DNA of 64,000 nucleotides, from assembly GCF_033807715.1 (NCBI RefSeq), contig NC_084599.1, forward strand, positions 11,923,625-11,987,624, in the 5' to 3' direction. Made by a program: the position numbers and the translations under genes. A model generated the notes under the pieces. The model made no database searches. It was given only the letters and a program-made list of their open reading frames with translations, and was not told the origin of the DNA. Shown piece by piece: positions 12,021-23,722 of this stretch (position 1 is the stretch's first letter; each line of letters begins with the position of its first letter). This DNA comes from Cololabis saira (Eukaryota; Chordata; Actinopteri; Beloniformes; Belonidae).

Positions 12021-13315
12021 GTGAGTTTCATCAAGCCCTGGGTGAGCACTCGGTTTCATTTCCTTTCCTCTTGTGTGTTTTGCGTGTGTGATATGTCAGC
12101 AGGTTCAACTTTTGTTTTAATGTCTGTTTGCACGTGTGTGTTGGTGTGTGTGTGTGCATGCGTGCGTGTGTGTGTGTGTAGCAGCAGGAGTGGAAAGAAT
12201 ATCAACAACTAAGTTTACAGATAAGGCATTAATTTCCCCATTGTATTTTGACCTTGTGCTTTGAAGCACTCGTGCATGATCTGCATGCAGGTGGTTTTAT
12301 TTTCCATAACAAACCCTCCCTGTGCAGATGCATTACAGAGAAAAGGGAAGGACTTTGAAATACCTAGCCACTGCATAAGGTTTGCTTATTCAGCAGCATT
12401 TCATTTTCCTTTATAGACAGAAGATTCTTCAAGATTCTTCACTCAATAAAAGCAGGATCCTAAATAAATTATACAGTATCTAAGTCCTTGTTGCACTCTG
12501 CTTACCTACTTTATCAACTCTGCAGGGTCCTGTTTTCGAGGTGATGTCTTTGGTAACTTTAAACACAATCCATGGGGCCTGTTATAGATGTTGTTTATGG
12601 GCATCTACTTTCAACAGAACTTGCTGTACTTTATCAAATTCTGGAAAAGCTTTGCTTTTTATTGTGGGGAGGGATATTTTGCTCTCAAAGATGTTCTCTT
12701 TATTGATGTATGAATCCTGTTTATTTATCCCTCACACAATTCCCAACATTCTGCTGAATGAAAATATACAGCAGAGACAGAAGACCCGGGGCCAGATGCA
12801 TTAAACCGTGTGCAGTTAAATGCAAGTGTGCCCGCACAAAAGCAGAGAGGCATTACAGACTAGAGGCCAAAAGCACACTAACTGAAAGCATCAGTGGGTG
12901 CAGGAGAAGGGGGAGGAGGACTTACAACCCTTGCGTAATCTGAAAAAGATGAATGCTTGGCCTGCATACTGGACCATACAACAGCGATATCTAGATGTAG
13001 CATGGTTGCTCGTCTTCAACAGCCACTATTTAAAGCATTCTAAATTACTAAACTGCTACTAAGACTTAACATCGTCAATTTTTTTTTTTTACTGCAAAAC
13101 CGACAACAGTTATTCAATGGCATTCCTACTCCACTGCACCCTACTTTGCGATGTCTTTTGTTGATTACCTGGTCGTTGCCAATCCAATGGTGCCCAGAGG
13201 CGGTTTCTTCTGGTAATTTTATCTGGAAATCAAGGCTGAATAAAGAATTTATAAAAGCGAATGGTAAAAAATAAATAAAAAATTAAGATCATATTGTTTT
13301 TGTGAAACTTTTAAT

Positions 13316-13349
13316 AATATTATATATAATTATAATTATATATAATATT
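13316..13349. repeat. Perfect 34-bp AT-only palindrome
   Basis: The sequence from AATATTATATATAAT to ATTATATATAATATT reads identically on both strands over 34 bp. It contains no G or C. Such runs form cruciforms readily and are often unstable. No transposon ends or target duplication were seen around it. Confidence 0.9.
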
Positions 13350-14149
13350 TTCATTTTCACTTGAAAACATGTACGTGTAGGACACTCTATCTTCTTACAG
13401 TAAATACCAGTTTTGTGCACATGGAAATCTGTACACATTCAGGCACCTGGATTCAGGTGTGATCATAAATGCGATCATAAATACGCTTTTAATCAAGCAC
13501 ATGTATGTAAACTGACATGATAGAAATAGACACAGATGCTGTGGAGGTACATAACATAAATTTTCAATGGCAGGCAATGCATCTTGTGAGGAGACCCATT
13601 TGTCAAATATTCGCAGTGATGTTTTCAGTGCAAAGTGTGCACTTTCTACTGGGCATAATCAATCTGAGACAGTGATTAAAAGCAAACGCTCAGTCTTGCT
13701 GAGAAGCTCTTATTTTGATGGGTATATCACTGACAGTATTGCAATTCAGACTTTTGTGTTCGGCATGCATATACCTGTATTTTGCACACAATAGTACTGA
13801 TTGAAGACGGTTTACGAGTATTTGCGAGGAGCTCGTGGATGGGTGCATACTGTATGTGTTTGAGGCTGTGTGTGTTTGTGTAAAGGGCTTTGTGTTTGAG
13901 ATCGTGTTGTGTGCAGGGTTTATTTCTCTCTCTTGCGCTCCAGTTTATCGAATACTGAATCAAAGACGCGGCCCAAAGGAGATAGTGCTGATTTTGCTTT
14001 TGTTAAATTTGCAAAAGGTTAAGCCAACTTCTTTAAATCAAATTTTTCTTTTTTAATTTTCACTCCAACTATCAATCTCATATTTTGATGAGAATACAAT
14101 GTAAAGAGAGACTGGATCAGGTGTGTGTGAAATAGTGAAATGGTCTTAA

Positions 14150-14304
14150 ATGAATGGATTTCCAGAATTGACCTGTCCAGGATGGACCCTGCCCCTCACC
14201 TGTAATGAGCTGGGATAGGATGGATGGATGGATGGATGGATGGATGGATGGATGGATGGATGGATGGATGGATGGATGGATGGATGGATGGATGGATGGA
14301 TGGA
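14150..14304 (+). repeat. (GGAT)n microsatellite with retroelement-like leader
   Basis: About 22 GGAT/TGGA units occupy 14217-14304. They are preceded by ACCTGTCCAGGATGGACCCT and a GAGCTGGGATAGGATGG phrase. That leader followed by a GGAT array is a recurring end of dispersed repeats in teleosts, so the array probably grew from a retroelement tail. The tail interpretation rests on recall of the pattern. Confidence 0.75.
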
Positions 14305-16978
14305 ATTATTGGAAAAAGGATAATTATCATGAGGTTTCAAGGTTGGTCATAAATATTAAAAATATTTCCTTTTTTCAATCTTTAATTTGAAGGTTGCTGA
14401 TGCTGATGTGGTTGCTGCTCTGGTGTAGCCACTTTACTGCTCTCTTATTTTTCACACTCATAAGTATGACTTATTTAGAGTTAATTGAAGAAATACATAA
14501 AGTTACTGGCAAGACTGTCTGTATCAGCCGCCTGACAGACTCTGTAGATACTGAGAGACTGTAGCATCTCTGCCACAAGTCGGTGGAATAATTTAGCGTA
14601 AAATCATATTTTAGACGGCTTCTTTGCTTTGACGGATGTTTAATTTATGCATTAAGCATTCTCATTAGCTAAATTAGAGTTTGAAATGACTTAATTCATT
14701 CTGACATTTTCTCTGTGTTCAAAAGTATAAAAGGTAGAGGGGTTAATTGATGTCCCCTTTGGTTCCAATGAGAGCTATTGTCTGTTGCTAGCTGCAGCAG
14801 AGCCCGTCTTGATAGCACACAACGCTCCGCATTAACATAAAGATCTGATAATGGTTTAATAGATAAAAAAAAAACCTTTCTAATCTCGGGTAAAATATGC
14901 AATCGTCAACTTCTATTCAAATGATCGTGGGTAACCTCTGCAACATGAAGACTCTTGTTTGCCAGCAGGCTGAAGTACAAAAAAGGCTCAGAGGTTAAGG
15001 GTGTAACTCTGAAAACAATGAGACATCCATTTGATCAACAGATGCAAAGCATTTAAGCTTGATGGTGCATAAGCCGTTTGCCAGATGGTTTGGCTGATTA
15101 GAGCATGTATACTTACTATGATGCATGATGATGCTTTCTGAAAATAATGTTCACCAGGTGCTGCTCCCTGAGTGTTGCAGAAGAAATAAAAGTTAAACAA
15201 AACAAAGGCCAGCGAGGAAGAACTGGAGGAGCAGGATGAGAGTGGGCGAGGGAGGAGAGGAAGGGAGAAATGGAATAAGATGCGGATCCCACTGGGTATA
15301 TGTAGTGAGGGAAACGCAGTGTCAAGGATGCTTTGTTTGGATGAGAGAAGCGTGTAATCAAAGTCACTCTAATGTTCTGTTGCATGGTGATGTTCTATGG
15401 TGGCAATATACACGCACAAGTGCGTATTACACAAAATGGACCACAGATGCTGCACAGCCAGGGACAACCCACTTGCAGCAAGGCTGGATGTGCCATAATA
15501 TCCCTGCTGGATTCAAACCTGGTTATAGCGCTGAAGCAGAACCCTCTCACAGTAACAAACACCAGGAAGCTAATGCACTTGCTTGGCGTGGTGATCCTTC
15601 TTAATGCCACCTGTCCTGCATGGTTCATCACCATATGTTCTACAAACATATTGTTTTTAGGGATTTATTTAAAAATAAAAAAAATTGAAAGGCAAATAGA
15701 TTTTTTTTCCCTTTTTTAATAACACACAGAGACGTGACTGTAAATCATAAAGATCCACTTCTAGAGTGACACATCACATCACATCAGCACCAGATTAAAC
15801 AGCTGGCAACATCCACACCTTTCTGGTGTGACTGATTGGGTGACCTTCAGCCTTCGGCACATCTCAGGCTGTGAAACTGCTTCCTTTAAACATGCAATAA
15901 AGTAAAATTGATGGTTTAAAAACAATATTCAAGAATTAACTAACACAATCTAGTGCGTAGTCACAACAGGGATATTATGTCAGAGACACATACATGGCAA
16001 TTGGATGATGGGTTACTGTAGCATCCAGTTGTATCCCAGTTCAACGTGACAGGAAAAGGAAAATGCACTTCAGGAAGCTCTATATTTGTTTATGCATTCT
16101 GGGATTCGAGCCTTACGTCGTGTGGAAGTATGATGTTTTTCTAGACTTAGCTGCATGGACCTCATCATCTGTAGATGCATTTTGCATTTGCATTCACAGA
16201 TGCATTTACAGAAGTGGACTAAAGACTTAACACAGATCAGCAGAAGTGAGGCAGGAATACGTGTAGCTTGTTAACAACAGATTGGGAAAGAGCACTTCTG
16301 CTCCTCAGATGTAGATTAATTGGTTCTGACTGTCCATCCATGCTGTCTACTGACAGTTCACCTGGGCCTGGGCCGCATGTGGTGTCATCAGCAAAGTTTT
16401 ATCGCCACCCACTATCCAACAGTTTCTCACTCATATTTATTTTCATTTAAATTGCAAGAATATAATTTCCATTTTGGGATTAATGAAGTATACAGTTCAG
16501 TTCAATTCAGTTCAGTCATGCTGAAGGACAGATTACATGTTTAGGTCTAGATCATTGGGGGGACAAATCAGCCACCTGTTTCATTCTTTACCACAAACTG
16601 CTGCTCTCTTGCAACACTTCTACCTACGTTTTTACACATGCACCTAACAGGTCCAGACAGTACCAAGAACTGGAGACCTGGAGATATATCCCACCGATCA
16701 TTATGCAACTTTTGTCAAATTCAGACGTGTTTAAGTATCTTTCGTGTCACTATGACAAGACAAAAATGTAACAAAAGGCGTTTTTAGATTGGATCCAGCT
16801 AATATCGCTGGGTGATGAACGCGTGTCTAACGCAAGTTGGCAATGCAAACACTAGGCGTGTTATTTGTCACTTCGGGCCTGAAGGCGAGTTGAGGGGAGG
16901 GAGGGCGAGTCAGGAGGCGTTATCCACAAAACATAATGTAACCTGTGTGGGCGGGTAGAATGTCGTATTGTCCCTACA

Positions 16979-17206
16979 TCAGCAAGATTCATACGCCTTC
17001 AGACAGGTGTCATTTTCAAAACAAGGATGGATGAACGGGCTGAGCGCTTTTGGCCGGGTTTTGCTTCTTGCAAACCCCCGGTTTGTCATCTTTGAGGCCA
17101 CTTGTTCAAATAATGGACCATCTTTTATGGTTGGAGACATACGCTTGTTTATGGCGTCCACAGCTCTGAGTTCCTCGCAGATCTCCTTGTATCCCCAGTT
17201 TCTCAT
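16979..17206 (-). pseudogene. Possible Myb/SANT- or MADF-like fragment of a DNA transposon
   Basis: Read on the minus strand, this 75-codon frame contains WGYKEICEELR, later LFEQVASKMTNRGFARSKT, then degrades. The order of an early Trp, a helix ending in a basic residue, and a GFxRSKTQ-like third helix resembles the Myb/SANT or trihelix domains in accessory proteins of Harbinger-type transposons and their domesticated relatives. The surrounding 16.76-17.46 kb is unusually rich in CpG and GGCG words, and GTTATTTGT/GTTATTCGT phrases recur on each side, hinting at degraded element ends. No element boundaries or target duplication could be set. The call is tentative. Confidence 0.35.
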
Positions 17207-20200
17207 CTTGCTAATATAGATCCTACCTGTGACTTCTTGTTGCTGCTGACACTCTTATTAGCTGTTTCCGTTAGTTCTGTTTACATTAGACCTGAGTGTT
17301 AAGAATAGCCTCGTAGGCGTGTTATTCGTGGGGCAGCTCGACACACGGGTGGCGTGTCGGTCAATGTAAAAGGGGCACACGACACGCTAGATCCGCACGT
17401 TAATCGCGGGGTATACGCCAATTTAAAAGGGGCTAAAAACAAACATCACCCCCCTACGTCTGCCCCTTGAACATTAGAGATCACAGAGCAATTCCACCCT
17501 CAAGGACAAAGGAATAAAAAATGTCCAAGGGTAGTTGTCCTTTAGGTATGAATGTCCCCCACCCCACAACCTCCTTCAATTTAAATCGTGCCCATTCCAT
17601 TAGATACATGACAAATCCCAATGGTGGATGTTAGCAGCTCAGGGACAGCAATAGGGATTCCTAGTCCTGCTGCCTGCGTGTATTTTCAGAGAGCAGAGCC
17701 GCAGTTCTCGCCTAAATCAGATTTGAGCTCTATGAGGGGAAAAAAAAAAAAGGTTTGCAGCCGCGGAGCTTCAGAAGCTGCCCAGCCGGTCTGGTCAGGG
17801 ATCTGAAAGTCAGACGCAGCGCTATAGTTAATGCATCGCATGGGTTTCCTCAATAGGAGAGCAGCCACCAGAAATTGCTTTTCCATGATATTTTAATGTC
17901 ATTTTTAAAATTGAGTTAATTTATATGTATAATCATTAAGAGACACGTCCATGAATGCATGTGCAAAGAAGAATGCTTTTTTTTGCGTTTTTATTAGGTC
18001 TTTTGTTCAGATTTAGCTCCATTGACAGAAAGCCAGTGATTTTTTTATGTTGTTTCACAGCATTGTGTCATCAACATACGTCCTCGAAGCTTCAGAAATT
18101 ATCACTGATGAAGGAAAAAAAAAAAACCCATCTCCCCCGACACACGATGAAGATGATGAAGATGATGCACAGATTCACTGATTTTCGTTTGAAGGGTAGA
18201 GGCTTTAGGTATTCTACAAGGAGCTGGTGTATACCACAAGTTGGTAGCTTGTAATAAAATATTGGTAAGAATCATGCATTATAAAACAGAACACACTACT
18301 GACATTAAACATTTATTTTCACTTGCATTTAAATATTTACCAGATAGAGATTTCTATTAGATTGCGTGACAGTGAAATACATTTATTTTACGTCAAAACT
18401 GATTTGCCTTCGAAAATATCGATTATTTATCTAAAGGGTAGTGTTCACATCCATACTTTTTCTTGATGTGCCGGCTCGCTTTTGTAAATGCTGCTCTTAC
18501 CACACCCACATTTATTATTCACACCAGACATTTTCTCCTTGACTCTAAATGCATCACATTTTAAATCAGTTGGATGAAAACATCTGTTCTGAGTGCTTAT
18601 TACTTGCTCCAGCAAAAGACAGTTCTTGCGCTGGTAATGACTGCACTCTCCAGTACGGGTATGGCATTCCTCTATGCATAATTAGCATAATAAATACTTC
18701 TGTCATATTTGAAAACTTCTTTCTCAAGGCAATCATAACAGCGAGCGCATCAACAGTTCCCCATTCTCTGAAGAACCTGCAAGAATATGAATGCAATTTT
18801 GCTTCCATAAAATAAATAAATGTAAGTGACACACACATATACATACTATTTAGCAGTGCAGACTCCTTTCGCGCATTAATGACAAGGAGAGAATTGATAG
18901 TTAAGAGCTAGCTGCATCGAATATGTAATCTGCTCTGTGTTCAACCATGCCAGAATGGGAAACAACCTGTCATTATTACGGGCCGGAACACGCTGCACAA
19001 GCTGACAGCCACATGTAGGGTGACGCTCTTGTGAGTGCATTGTAAACAAGTTATGAATACAATTTTCCACCATGGCAGAACTATATGTCCACTGAGGTAT
19101 AAAATGAAAATGTCTCATTTTCTAGTTCATGCAAGTAGGAAATGCTTCCTCATTTCAACTGAGGAGATAATTTCTTCAGGTTCAGGTTATGTCAGACGTT
19201 AGACTGTTAGATATTGAGGATAAAAGACAACTGCTGTCAATATATGCATATATAGATTGGCTATTGTTGCCTCACTATCATGTATCAGCACATGCTTTAC
19301 TGCACTGATTACTTTTTGCTGCTGATGATTGGTAAATAGTAACCTCACTGGACTGTTTTTACTGTACCACAGACACCAAAGTTCAACTGCTGACCCTGGA
19401 ACCTAGGCAATTGTATATATGGGGTCAGCACTGCAACATAATAGTGTTACTCCCACTATCACTACAACTGCTGCACATATGTGAGCACCCGCAGCACTGC
19501 TAAGCTTTGGAAAATGAATTTGCCTGATGATGGAGAGGGTGCATTATCTGGTGGTACAGTAGAATGCGTGTGGCCCGAGCAGACTAGCTGCCTCCAGCCC
19601 TAAGAGTAAGAGCGGCAGTCTCCTGGGTGCTGGTAGGAGAATGGGATGAAGCCGCGGTCTAATTCATCACAGTTCTGCGGGAAAACAAGCAATCATGGGG
19701 AGGCTCCTTAAGATAAAAAAAAGGGAAGAAAAAAACAAAAAACTGCAAAAGACACAAAAGGCTCTCACTGGACTTGGGTTTTCCCCAAGTCCATGCAGTT
19801 GTCTGTGCGACTGTCAGCCTCCTAATGGCTTAAATGCTGAGGAACAGAGAGAGGTGGAAGGACATGAAAGGATAGGGACTTATAGAGAATAAGAACAGCA
19901 GCTCCACGTGTATATAAGTTTAAGATGTACAGCTTATTCGTAGTTCCATCCCAGCATATGTTTTGTGCACACTGGATTGTTCAGCCTCCCCGAACACGCC
20001 CTCATCGAGGTACCAGATTGTGGGAATATGGCATGTTGAAGGGTTTCCGTGACAACCTGGACTGTCTGTCCAATCAGAGTAAGGGTTTCCAGATTGCAAG
20101 GTAGTCCTCTGGGGAGCCGTACTTCAACAAGCTTGGATGCGTTGCCACGGAGAAGCCCTTTTAGAGAGGCCATCACAAAGTGAGATTCTACTCAGAATGG

Positions 20201-20744
20201 GTACTTTCACGTCACCAGCATAATTGGAAGCACTTTCTAACGGAGGGTTCTTTTAAAATGCATTGAATGACACAGAAAAAGGGAGCGCCCAATTTCGATT
20301 CCACTCATGAACCTCTCCGAAGCTGCCTGTCAGGCAAATACTATATATGTTATGACCCACCCATTTGTCAAACTGCCAACTTTTGTTCTTTCGTCTTGTT
20401 TTTTTTATGATGTATAAAACTAGAAGGCATCTTTGTGTGTATGCTCCCTGCTCATTCAAGCAAATCTCCCCCTGTAATCTGCTTCTATCTAGATCAGATC
20501 TTTTTTTTTTTCCTTTTTTTCTTTTTTTTTTTTCCTCAGAAGTTGCATAGTGGTTTCATCATCTTGAGCAATAGGAGCCAGCAGGGTATCGCACAAACAC
20601 AACAGACAGGCTCATTTTTCACAGGTTGACTTCCCAGCTATTCTGCAGGATGTGTCACGACAAACCGTGGATATGTGACAGATTGACGTCACAGCCGTGT
20701 CCTTGCATTAAAGAGAGGAAGCAGTGTTCCCTGTGGTCACAGAC

Positions 20745-20748
<4 letters not shown>

Positions 20749-20801
<53 letters not shown>
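20749..20801. repeat. celf5: (GT)n microsatellite, about 26 units
   Basis: A pure GT run about 130 bp upstream of the celf5 exon at 20933. On the sense strand it is transcribed as (GU)n, which is the preferred RNA ligand type of CELF proteins. Confidence 0.97.
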
Positions 20802-20807
<6 letters not shown>

Positions 20808-20926
20808 TTCTGTTTCAATCATGTCTATGTGAATGCTTACACACAATGGATGAAAAGCAGGTTTGGGTATCATGTGCACACACTCCTGCGGTAGCTCCTG
20901 ATCCGGTAACAGGGAGCCTTTTCCCC

Positions 20927-20932
20927 CAGCAG
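20927..20932 (+). promoter_or_regulatory. celf5: NAGNAG tandem splice acceptor
   Basis: The acceptor reads CCCCCAGCAG followed by GCCTCAGTTC. Using the distal CAG (exon from 20933) gives Ser-Gly-Leu across the junction, as in CELF5. Using the proximal CAG (exon from 20930) inserts one alanine (Ser-Ala-Gly-Leu) and keeps the frame. Both sites lie behind the same pyrimidine tract. Confidence 0.8.
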
Positions 20933-21145
20933 GCCTCAGTTCTCCGCCAGCCAACATCACCACCTCCGCTGTGCCCAGCATCGTCACGCCCATCGTCAAC
21001 GGATTCACCGGCATCCCACATCAGCCCAACGGCCACCCCGCCGTGGAGACCGTGTACACCAACGGCCTGCCGCCCTACTCCACCCAGAGCCCCACGGCTG
21101 CTGACACCCTCCAGCAAGCCTTCACCGGTGTACAGCAATACACAG
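20933..21145 (+). CDS. celf5: CELF5 exon: divergent linker, central part (71 codons)
   Basis: Exon of 213 nt ending at a GTGAGA donor (21146); phase 1 in and out. It encodes a proline-, threonine- and glycine-rich segment including [48 protein letters not shown] and TGVQQYT. The NGFxG, ETVYxNGLxPY and SPTxAxTL blocks occur in the same order in vertebrate CELF5, and CELF4 has a related but different version. G+C is much higher than in the introns, with many third-position C. Function of this segment is inferred from family knowledge: linker regions of CELF proteins carry activation, repression and nuclear localisation determinants. Confidence 0.95.
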
Positions 21146-21439
21146 GTGAGAGGCAGCAACGCTCTGTTTGCCGCTCTGTAATCCTGAACTTTTATACTTG
21201 GTCATGAATGCCAAATGCAGTAGCAGCAGCGAGATAATTACTGCGGGGTGTTTACTGTTTGCGAGCGTGGCTGAGTGTATTCAGATGGCGTAGGACAGAG
21301 CCTTAGAACACAACATCAGAGAGACTTTGATTGCACATGTCACGCCTGTATGATCGACCTTAAGCATGCTTGACACATTCTCTGCAGGATTCCTGTATTT
21401 AAACTCCTCTCTCTCCTCTTTTCACTGTGCTGTCTGCAG

Positions 21440-21526
21440 CAATCTACCCAGCCACCACGCTGACTCCCATTGGCCAAACACTGCCCCAACCACCCCAGGT
21501 CATCCAGCAGCAGCAGCAGAGAGAAG
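21440..21526 (+). CDS. celf5: CELF5 exon: linker end with polyglutamine tract (87 nt)
   Basis: A short exon between a TGCAG acceptor (21439) and a GTGAGG donor (21527), phase 1 in and out. It encodes AIYPATTLTPIGQTLPQPP and then five consecutive CAG glutamines and REG, just before RRM3. CELF5 has the corresponding AMYP...TPI...PQPP...QQQQREG arrangement. A second donor, GTGAGA at 21533, lies 6 nt downstream in frame and would add Gly-Glu. The pure CAG codons make length polymorphism likely. Confidence 0.93.
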
Positions 21527-22068
21527 GTGAGGGTGAGAGAACCTTATTACTTTTACACTTCCCACATCGCATCCTCTGTAATGGACATAAACGGCAAAGA
21601 TGAGCACAGGGGAACTGGATTGTTTTCACACTGTATACACTTTATTTTGTGCAATATCTATATAAAATATGTGGCTGAGAGACAAATATCACTATAGCAG
21701 TATACAGATCTCATACTGTGTAATGGGTAAGTTTAAGGTAAATTACTAATATTTGCGAAAATTGGTGTTGGATCATAGACAGAAAAAGGGTTGTATTTGT
21801 TGTATTTAATGTGATCATTTTCATTCACATTTAATGCAAAAAAGAAAATCAGTTTTGAGGTTTTATGTACTAAGACATCATCGCCCAATGCAACTTCAGA
21901 TGAGCAACTGCACATTACATATTACACAGTGTCATTACTTATTCAACATGAATATGATTACATCATACATTGCTTCAGTTCATTGAGGTTTGCATGCATT
22001 TGTGTTTGCACAGTATTGGCAATATCCCGCCACACGGATTGCAGTCTCTACATTAACTGGGATATGGC

Positions 22069-22833
22069 CAGTACTGGAGTTGAGGGGGGATGAGGGTAGA
22101 TGGCATCCCCCCTGAAATAAAAATGGTCAAAATCATCCCCCCTGTAAAACTGCCACCCCCCCCCCTTTCCATCCCTTATGTCATTTCATCAATGAATGTG
22201 GTTTTACTGCTATTTCAACATTTAGAGGCATCAACAAAAAAATAACACCAGAAAAATAACTTATTTGACCATTTTTACCCATTTCAAGTAAATTTTCACT
22301 TGAAATAATTAGAAAAATCTGCCAGTGAGACAAGATTTATCTTCTCATTACAAGCAAAAAAATCTTGTTCCACTGGCAGATTTTTCTACTTATTTCAAGT
22401 GAAAATCTACTTGAAACAGGAAAAATTGTTGTTTTTTCCAGTGATGAGTCTTGTTTTAAGTGTAATGAGATTTTTTTTTACTAAAAATGAGACATTTTAA
22501 CTAGAAATAAGACAAATATTCTTGTTAAGATTTTGAGTTTTTGCAGTGATCCATTTTACTTATCCTGTGAAGGACAGAGTCATATTGATAAGTTCAGAAA
22601 ACTGTTTTTTATTGTTGTGTTTTGATGTATTTAATGTAAGCCCAGTGGATATTTAAAGCTTACAGAAGGCTGCATTTAACTGCTGCTATGTCATTCCTAC
22701 AGTATTTTTGCAGGTGTTTTGGTCAGTGCTATTATTTGTAACATATTATATTATTTGTAATCAACACAAATTATCTGTCCCCATATGATAAAATCCACCA
22801 TCCCCCCTGATTTTTTTTACAACTCGAGTACTG
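22069..22833. mobile_element. hAT-type MITE, 765 bp, copy 1
   Basis: Starts CAGTACTGGAGTTG and ends CAACTCGAGTACTG; the 14-bp terminal inverted repeats differ at one base. Flanks are the exact 8-bp duplication gatatggc (22061-22068 and 22834-22841). Inside are GGGGGGATG/CATCCCCCC blocks near both ends and a long internal inverted repeat (about 22282-22338 with about 22360-22416). No transposase frame is present. The same element, same length and same orientation, recurs at 34172-34936. Confidence 0.93.
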
Positions 22834-22939
22834 GATATGGCAGTACCATTCTTTTTTATGTTTTCCATTCTGTTGGAGATTTAGGGCTGTGCTGGTTATC
22901 AGTGTCGTGTTTAATGGCCCAGGTTTCTCCGGGTCAGCT

Positions 22940-23236
22940 TTAGCTGTCAGAAGATAGCACCATAATAGTCTGTTCTGGTATACAGAGGTGTTCATGTTCC
23001 TCGCAGTGACTGCTCAAGTCCCGGGAGCTGCAAAACAGGCCAAACATGAGCCCTCTACCACCATGCTTTTCAGTGGTTGTGGCATGTCTGGGCTGATAGA
23101 CCCTATTTTCAGTCTCGACTGTCCAAATGACATTCGTCCAGAAGTCTTGTTCATGTACAACTTTGCAAATATAGATCAAGCTGTCATGTTCTTTTAGGAA
23201 AGAATAGGCTTCTTTTTCCGGCTCCTTACTATACAA
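22940..23236 (-). pseudogene. Tc1/mariner-like transposase fragment
   Basis: The minus-strand frame contains HEQDFWTNVIWTVETENRV followed about 14 residues later by KHGGRGLMFGLFCSS. This matches the order W-NV-W-DE...KHGGGS-M-WG-F around the DDE catalytic core of Tc1/mariner transposases. The WTDE-type catalytic Asp is replaced by Val and the WGC motif is altered, so it is inactive. There are no visible terminal inverted repeats. It lies just downstream of the 765-bp hAT element. Confidence 0.6.
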
Positions 23237-23594
23237 CTACATAAATAAATAAACAACTTTTTTGCTCAATGTCTTTCTAATTGTAAGTTATAATATTATA
23301 ATTGAGGTTTGTAGAGTGAGACGTAGCTTTTGGGGTTTCCTCAGTTGGTCTGCACAATCTAACCTTGGATCCAATTTCCATGGATGTTCAGTCCGAGAGT
23401 TAAAACTCTGATTAAAGTTCAACATTTATAATTCCAGCATTAAAACACACATTTTCAGACAGGGACATTCCATTTGATTTCGGGACTGGAACGACCTCAA
23501 TTGTGCAATTAATTGATTTTATTATTTTTACTTCTATGTTTTACAATGTTCTTTTTATATCTTGTCATTTTCTTATGGTTCTTTCTATATTTTG

Positions 23595-23666
23595 TCATAT
23601 GAATGGTGACCTTGAGTCCCCTGAAAGGCACATATAAGTAAAATGTATTATTATTATTATTATTAT

Positions 23667-23698
<32 letters not shown>

Positions 23699-23722
23699 TT
23701 ATTATTGTTGTTATTATTATTT
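23595..23722 (+). repeat. LINE-like 3' tail with (ATT)n/(AGT)n microsatellite
   Basis: TTGAGTCCCCTGAAAGGCAC, ATATAAGTAAAATGT and then a run of ATT and AGT triplets to 23722. The phrase 'cctgaaaggc...tataaataaaatgt(att)n' is a typical teleost LINE (L2/CR1-like) 3' end. Upstream sequence to about 23460 may belong to it but has no readable ORF. The assignment to a LINE is from pattern recognition. Confidence 0.6.

Larger units (their letters stand above)
12021..20932 (+). other. celf5: celf5 intron, 8.9 kb
   Basis: No convincing extra exon. Contents are GT-rich low complexity (about 12126-12180), a 34-bp AT palindrome (13316-13349), a (GGAT)n array with a retroelement-like leader (14150-14304), a LINE-like tail near 16460-16515, a transposon relic at about 16760-17460, and a (GT)n run (20749-20801). 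The remainder is unremarkable AT-rich sequence. It closes with a C-rich tract and a double CAG acceptor. Confidence 0.82.

Noticed and set aside
14217..14304. Regular short repeat that might be read as an array of spaced units
   Set aside because: It is a simple GGAT microsatellite. No direct repeats with unique spacers, and hence no CRISPR, occur in the window.
20750..21181. 143-codon plus-strand frame beginning with a Cys-Val repeat
   Set aside because: It starts in the (GT)n run and passes through the celf5 exon at 20933 in the wrong frame.
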